From contig JAHEAV010000022.1 of NCBI GenBank assembly GCA_024642565.1, forward strand, positions 1 through 35,339: 35,339 nt of DNA, written 5' to 3'. The translations under genes were made by a program, and so were the position numbers. Position 1 is the first letter of the stretch, and each line of letters starts with the position of its first letter. Under the pieces are notes generated by a model. It searched no databases, was not told where the DNA came from, and worked only from the letters and a program-made list of their open reading frames with translations. The stretch is from Erythrobacter sp. Its GTDB lineage: Bacteria; Pseudomonadota; Alphaproteobacteria; Sphingomonadales; Sphingomonadaceae. Below, in pieces: positions 33,538 through 35,339 of this stretch.

Positions 33538-34249
33538 CTTGCGCAAGGTTACGGCACTTGTCCTGATGGCCCTGGCCATCGGGACTGGTGCGCAGCCGGC
33601 CTCTGCCCAAGCCTATCAATGCCGAATCCCCGGTACCATTGCAGTTCCGCAGATGGTGCCGGATGGTCCATCCCGGAATCTGGCTGTGACCGGCTATACG
33701 CTGGCGCTGAGCTGGTCGCCCGAATTCTGCAAGGGGCGCGAAACAAGCCGGCCTGACCGCACGCAATGTTCCGGCGCGAATGGCCGTTTTGGCTTTGTGG
33801 TTCATGGGTTGTGGCCGGAATCCCGGAATGGCTGGCCGCAATATTGCGCCACCACCGCCAGACTCTCGCCAACCGAGGCGCGGCGCAATCTGTGTATGGC
33901 ACCATCGGCCAGTTTGCTCGCACGCCAATGGCTGAAGCACGGCAGTTGCATGAGCAGGCAGCCCGAAACCTATTTCAAGGTCACGCGCATCCTGTGGAAC
34001 AGTCTGCGGTTTCCCGACATGGATCGGCTTTCACGGGAAAAACCGCTGACCGCCGGGCGCATTCGCGGTGAAATTGCGGCTGCCAACGCCGGAATCGAAC
34101 CCGAAAACATCGGTGTCAGCCTGGATCGCAAGGGCTGGCTGGAAGAAATACACCTTTGTTACGCAGCGAACTTCATGCCAGCGCGCTGCGACCGCCGCCA
34201 TTTTGGTGCATCCGACGCCGAACCGGCAAAAATCTGGCGCGGGCTCTAG
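33515..34249 (+). CDS. RNase T2-family secreted ribonuclease
   Basis: A 244-residue exported protein of the RNase T2/RNase I family, which cleaves RNA via 2',3'-cyclic intermediates. Signal peptide of about 32 residues (core VTALVLMALAIG). The CAS I motif FVVHGLWPE (94-102, His97) and CAS II WLKHGSC (139-145, Lys141, His142) are present, along with several cysteines for disulfides. The position normally Glu just before W in CAS II is Gln138 (RQWLKHG), which could weaken or alter activity. The start is uncertain: GTG at 33515 is used; TTG at 33509 or 33539 are alternatives, none with a clear ribosome binding site. The stop meets tadA in CTAG. Confidence 0.87.
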   Translation: MRRTRLTDLRKVTALVLMALAIGTGAQPASAQAYQCRIPGTIAVPQMVPDGPSRNLAVTGYTLALSWSPEFCKGRETSRPDRTQCSGANGRFGFVVHGLWPESRNGWPQYCATTARLSPTEARRNLCMAPSASLLARQWLKHGSCMSRQPETYFKVTRILWNSLRFPDMDRLSREKPLTAGRIRGEIAAANAGIEPENIGVSLDRKGWLEEIHLCYAANFMPARCDRRHFGASDAEPAKIWRGL

Positions 34250-34701
34250 CGGCGTTGCCGGAAGAAATCGCGGAGCAGTTCGGATGCCGGCTCTGCCCCC
34301 AATCCAGCATAGATTTCGGGGCGATGCAGGCATTGGTCCTGTTCAAACACCTTCGCGCCCTGTTCCACCGCACCGCCCTTGGGATCGGATGCCGCATAAT
34401 AGAGCCTGGCGATCCGCGCATGGGCGATCGCGCCTGCACACATGGCGCAGGGTTCCAGTGTCACCCACAATTCGCAATCTGTCAGCCGTTCGCGGCCAAG
34501 TGCTGCGGCCGCATCGCGAATCGCCAGAACTTCGGCATGGGCCGTGGGATCGCAGGTTTCGCGCGGCGCATTATGCGCACTGGCGATAATTTCGCCCTTA
34601 TGGACAACAACCGCGCCAACCGGCACTTCCCCCGCTTCGGCAGCCAGCCGCGCCTGCGCCAGCGCACGTTGCATCGGTTCGGGAAGGGGCCAGCGGGTCA
34701 T
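34246..34701 (-). CDS. tadA: tRNA adenosine(34) deaminase
   Basis: A 151-residue cytidine-deaminase-fold enzyme that converts A34 to inosine in tRNA-Arg(ACG). The zinc motifs HAE (55-57) with catalytic Glu57 and PCAMC (84-88, Cys85 and Cys88) are intact, as is the GEVPVGAVVV start of the fold. Length is standard. The ATG at 34699-34701 is chosen with AAGG just upstream. A close relative such as guanine deaminase is less likely given the PCAMCAGAI context. It is convergent with the RNase T2 gene and divergent from rpmB. Confidence 0.93.
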   Translation of the reverse strand: MTRWPLPEPMQRALAQARLAAEAGEVPVGAVVVHKGEIIASAHNAPRETCDPTAHAEVLAIRDAAAALGRERLTDCELWVTLEPCAMCAGAIAHARIARLYYAASDPKGGAVEQGAKVFEQDQCLHRPEIYAGLGAEPASELLRDFFRQRR

Positions 34702-34753
34702 GCCTTGCGCGCTAGCTTGCGGCAGGAAAGCACGCAACCACGCTTGCAGATGC

Positions 34754-34781
34754 TTGACGATTCGGCTCGCCGCGGTTAAGC
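34754..34781 (+). promoter_or_regulatory. Possible rpmB promoter
   Basis: TTGACG (34754-34759) is followed after 16 bases by TTAAGC (34776-34781), about 82 bases before the rpmB start. Only the -35 is a good match; alphaproteobacterial -10 elements are loose, so confidence is low. Confidence 0.3.
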
Positions 34782-34862
34782 GCCCCGCTTTCCGTAAGCA
34801 AAGACGGATCTGGAGCATTGCCAACCGGCATGTGGTGGATCCGCAAACGAACGAGATCAATC

Positions 34863-35153
34863 ATGTCGCGCATCTGCGAACTGACCGGCAAGGGTCGCCA
34901 GGTCGGCAACAACGTAAGCCACGCCAACAACAAGACCAAGCGTGTCTTCCTGCCCAATTTGCAGAACGTCACGCTGATGAGCGAGAAGCTGGATCGCAGC
35001 TTCAAGTTCCGCGTGTCGACCAATGGCCTTCGCTCGGTCGAACATGTCGGCGGGCTCGACAATTGGCTGCTCAAGACCAAGGACGAAAAGCTCAGCAATC
35101 GCGCGCTCAAAGTAAAGCGCGAACTGAAGAAGTCCGAGAAAATAGCCGCCTGA
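34863..35153 (+). CDS. rpmB: 50S ribosomal protein L28
   Basis: A 96-residue ribosomal protein of the large subunit. The start [27 protein letters not shown] and later the [22 protein letters not shown] segment match L28. The C-terminal basic tail ([11 protein letters not shown]) is typical. Length is usual for alphaproteobacterial L28, which carries an extra C-terminal part compared with E. coli. The ATG at 34863 is fixed by the family start; the upstream extension of the frame is spurious. Confidence 0.97.
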   Translation: MSRICELTGKGRQVGNNVSHANNKTKRVFLPNLQNVTLMSEKLDRSFKFRVSTNGLRSVEHVGGLDNWLLKTKDEKLSNRALKVKRELKKSEKIAA

Positions 35154-35159
35154 TTCGCG

Positions 35160-35226
35160 CTGGCCTGCGGGCCAGTCTGGCTATTCGGTTACGCTGAAGG
35201 GCGCGCGGCGGGGCTGCGCGCCTTTT
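35160..35226 (+). terminator. Hairpins after rpmB
   Basis: Two hairpins follow rpmB. CTGGCC-TGCG-GGCCAG (35160-35175) lies right after the stop. GGCGCGC (35200-35206) with GCGCGCC (35216-35222) is followed by TTTT (35223-35226) and looks like an intrinsic terminator on the plus strand. The second lies inside the 3' end of the convergent gene. Confidence 0.55.
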
Positions 35227-35339
35227 GCTTTGCCTGTGTGGCAGGTTGCGCCGGATCCCAGCGCAATTGGAGCAACAACGTGCGCTGGAAGCGGGCTTGG
35301 TTGTCGTCCGAAATGATCCACAGGTCGAGCGATCCGTCA
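35189..35339 (-). CDS. C-terminus of an esterase-like/phytase-family protein (partial)
   Basis: The last 49 residues of a minus-strand gene that begins beyond the window. The visible part reads DGSLDLWIISDDNQARFQRTLLLQL, then a Pro/Ala/Lys-rich tail ending in a TAA at 35189-35191. The GSLDLWIISDDN..RTLLLQL ending is typical, as I recall, of the 'esterase-like activity of phytase' family, exported beta-propeller-like proteins. The identification rests on this short segment only. Confidence 0.6.
   Translation of the reverse strand, partial: DGSLDLWIISDDNQARFQRTLLLQLRWDPAQPATQAKQKARSPAARPSA

Overview
This window is a stretch of GC-rich alphaproteobacterial chromosome. Its gene content points to the Sphingomonadales, most likely an Erythrobacter/Altererythrobacter-type organism: an MmcB-family DNA repair gene with an alphaproteobacterial SOS box, a PAS_5-type protein, two DUF2141 proteins, a heparinase-fold protein fused into an rpe-purH operon, and an alphaproteobacterial Zur. 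The taxonomic call is inference from gene families, not from a marker-gene comparison. No prophage, insertion sequence, CRISPR array or integrase was seen. The window is tightly packed and no gene-free gap exceeds 300 bases.

Left part (1-9.5 kb). A tRNA-Leu(UAA) and ihfB lie on the minus strand, with a short YtrA-type GntR regulator upstream. A perfect 18-bp palindrome sits between ihfB and the regulator. Divergent from the regulator is a plus-strand run: a POT-family peptide transporter, a lipoprotein amidohydrolase, a second amidohydrolase-fold protein that has lost its metal ligands, and an NnrU-family membrane protein. The first three look like a peptide or amide uptake and hydrolysis unit. 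Then come, on the minus strand, dxs (isoprenoid precursor synthesis), a Zur-like Fur regulator, a lipoprotein MsrA and a 50-residue membrane microprotein overlapping the msrA start.

Middle part (9.6-21.2 kb). rpe, a heparinase II/III-like protein and purH form a minus-strand operon with overlapping or near-touching ends. A diacylglycerol-kinase-family gene overlaps by ATGA with a gene that resembles the mitochondrial CDP-diacylglycerol synthase Tam41, suggesting a phosphatidate to CDP-DAG module. On the plus strand are an M20D amidohydrolase with an acyl-CoA ligase, an AT-rich gene for a J-domain protein with a winged-helix-like tail, a GNAT acetyltransferase, and then tRNA-Arg(CCG) on the minus strand.

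Right part (21.3-35.3 kb). This holds a small unknown gene, mmcB with a perfect GTTC-N7-GTTC LexA box, a fatty acid hydroxylase-superfamily protein whose 3' end overlaps a DUF2141 gene, and a PAS_5 protein with a leader hairpin over its ribosome binding site. A compact envelope-related run follows (alpha/beta hydrolase, BepA-like M48 protease with TPR-like region, DsbA-like thioredoxin, second M48-like protease). The rest is a PhnZ/MIOX-like HD protein, a LytS/LytTR two-component pair followed by nadC, a four-helix membrane protein overlapping an RNase T2 gene, tadA, rpmB and the 3' end of a convergent esterase/phytase-like gene that runs off the window.

The most unusual items are the Tam41-like/DAG kinase pair, the enzyme/pseudoenzyme amidohydrolase pair with a peptide transporter, the ihfB palindrome, the SOS box on mmcB, and an RNase T2 whose usual catalytic Glu is Gln.
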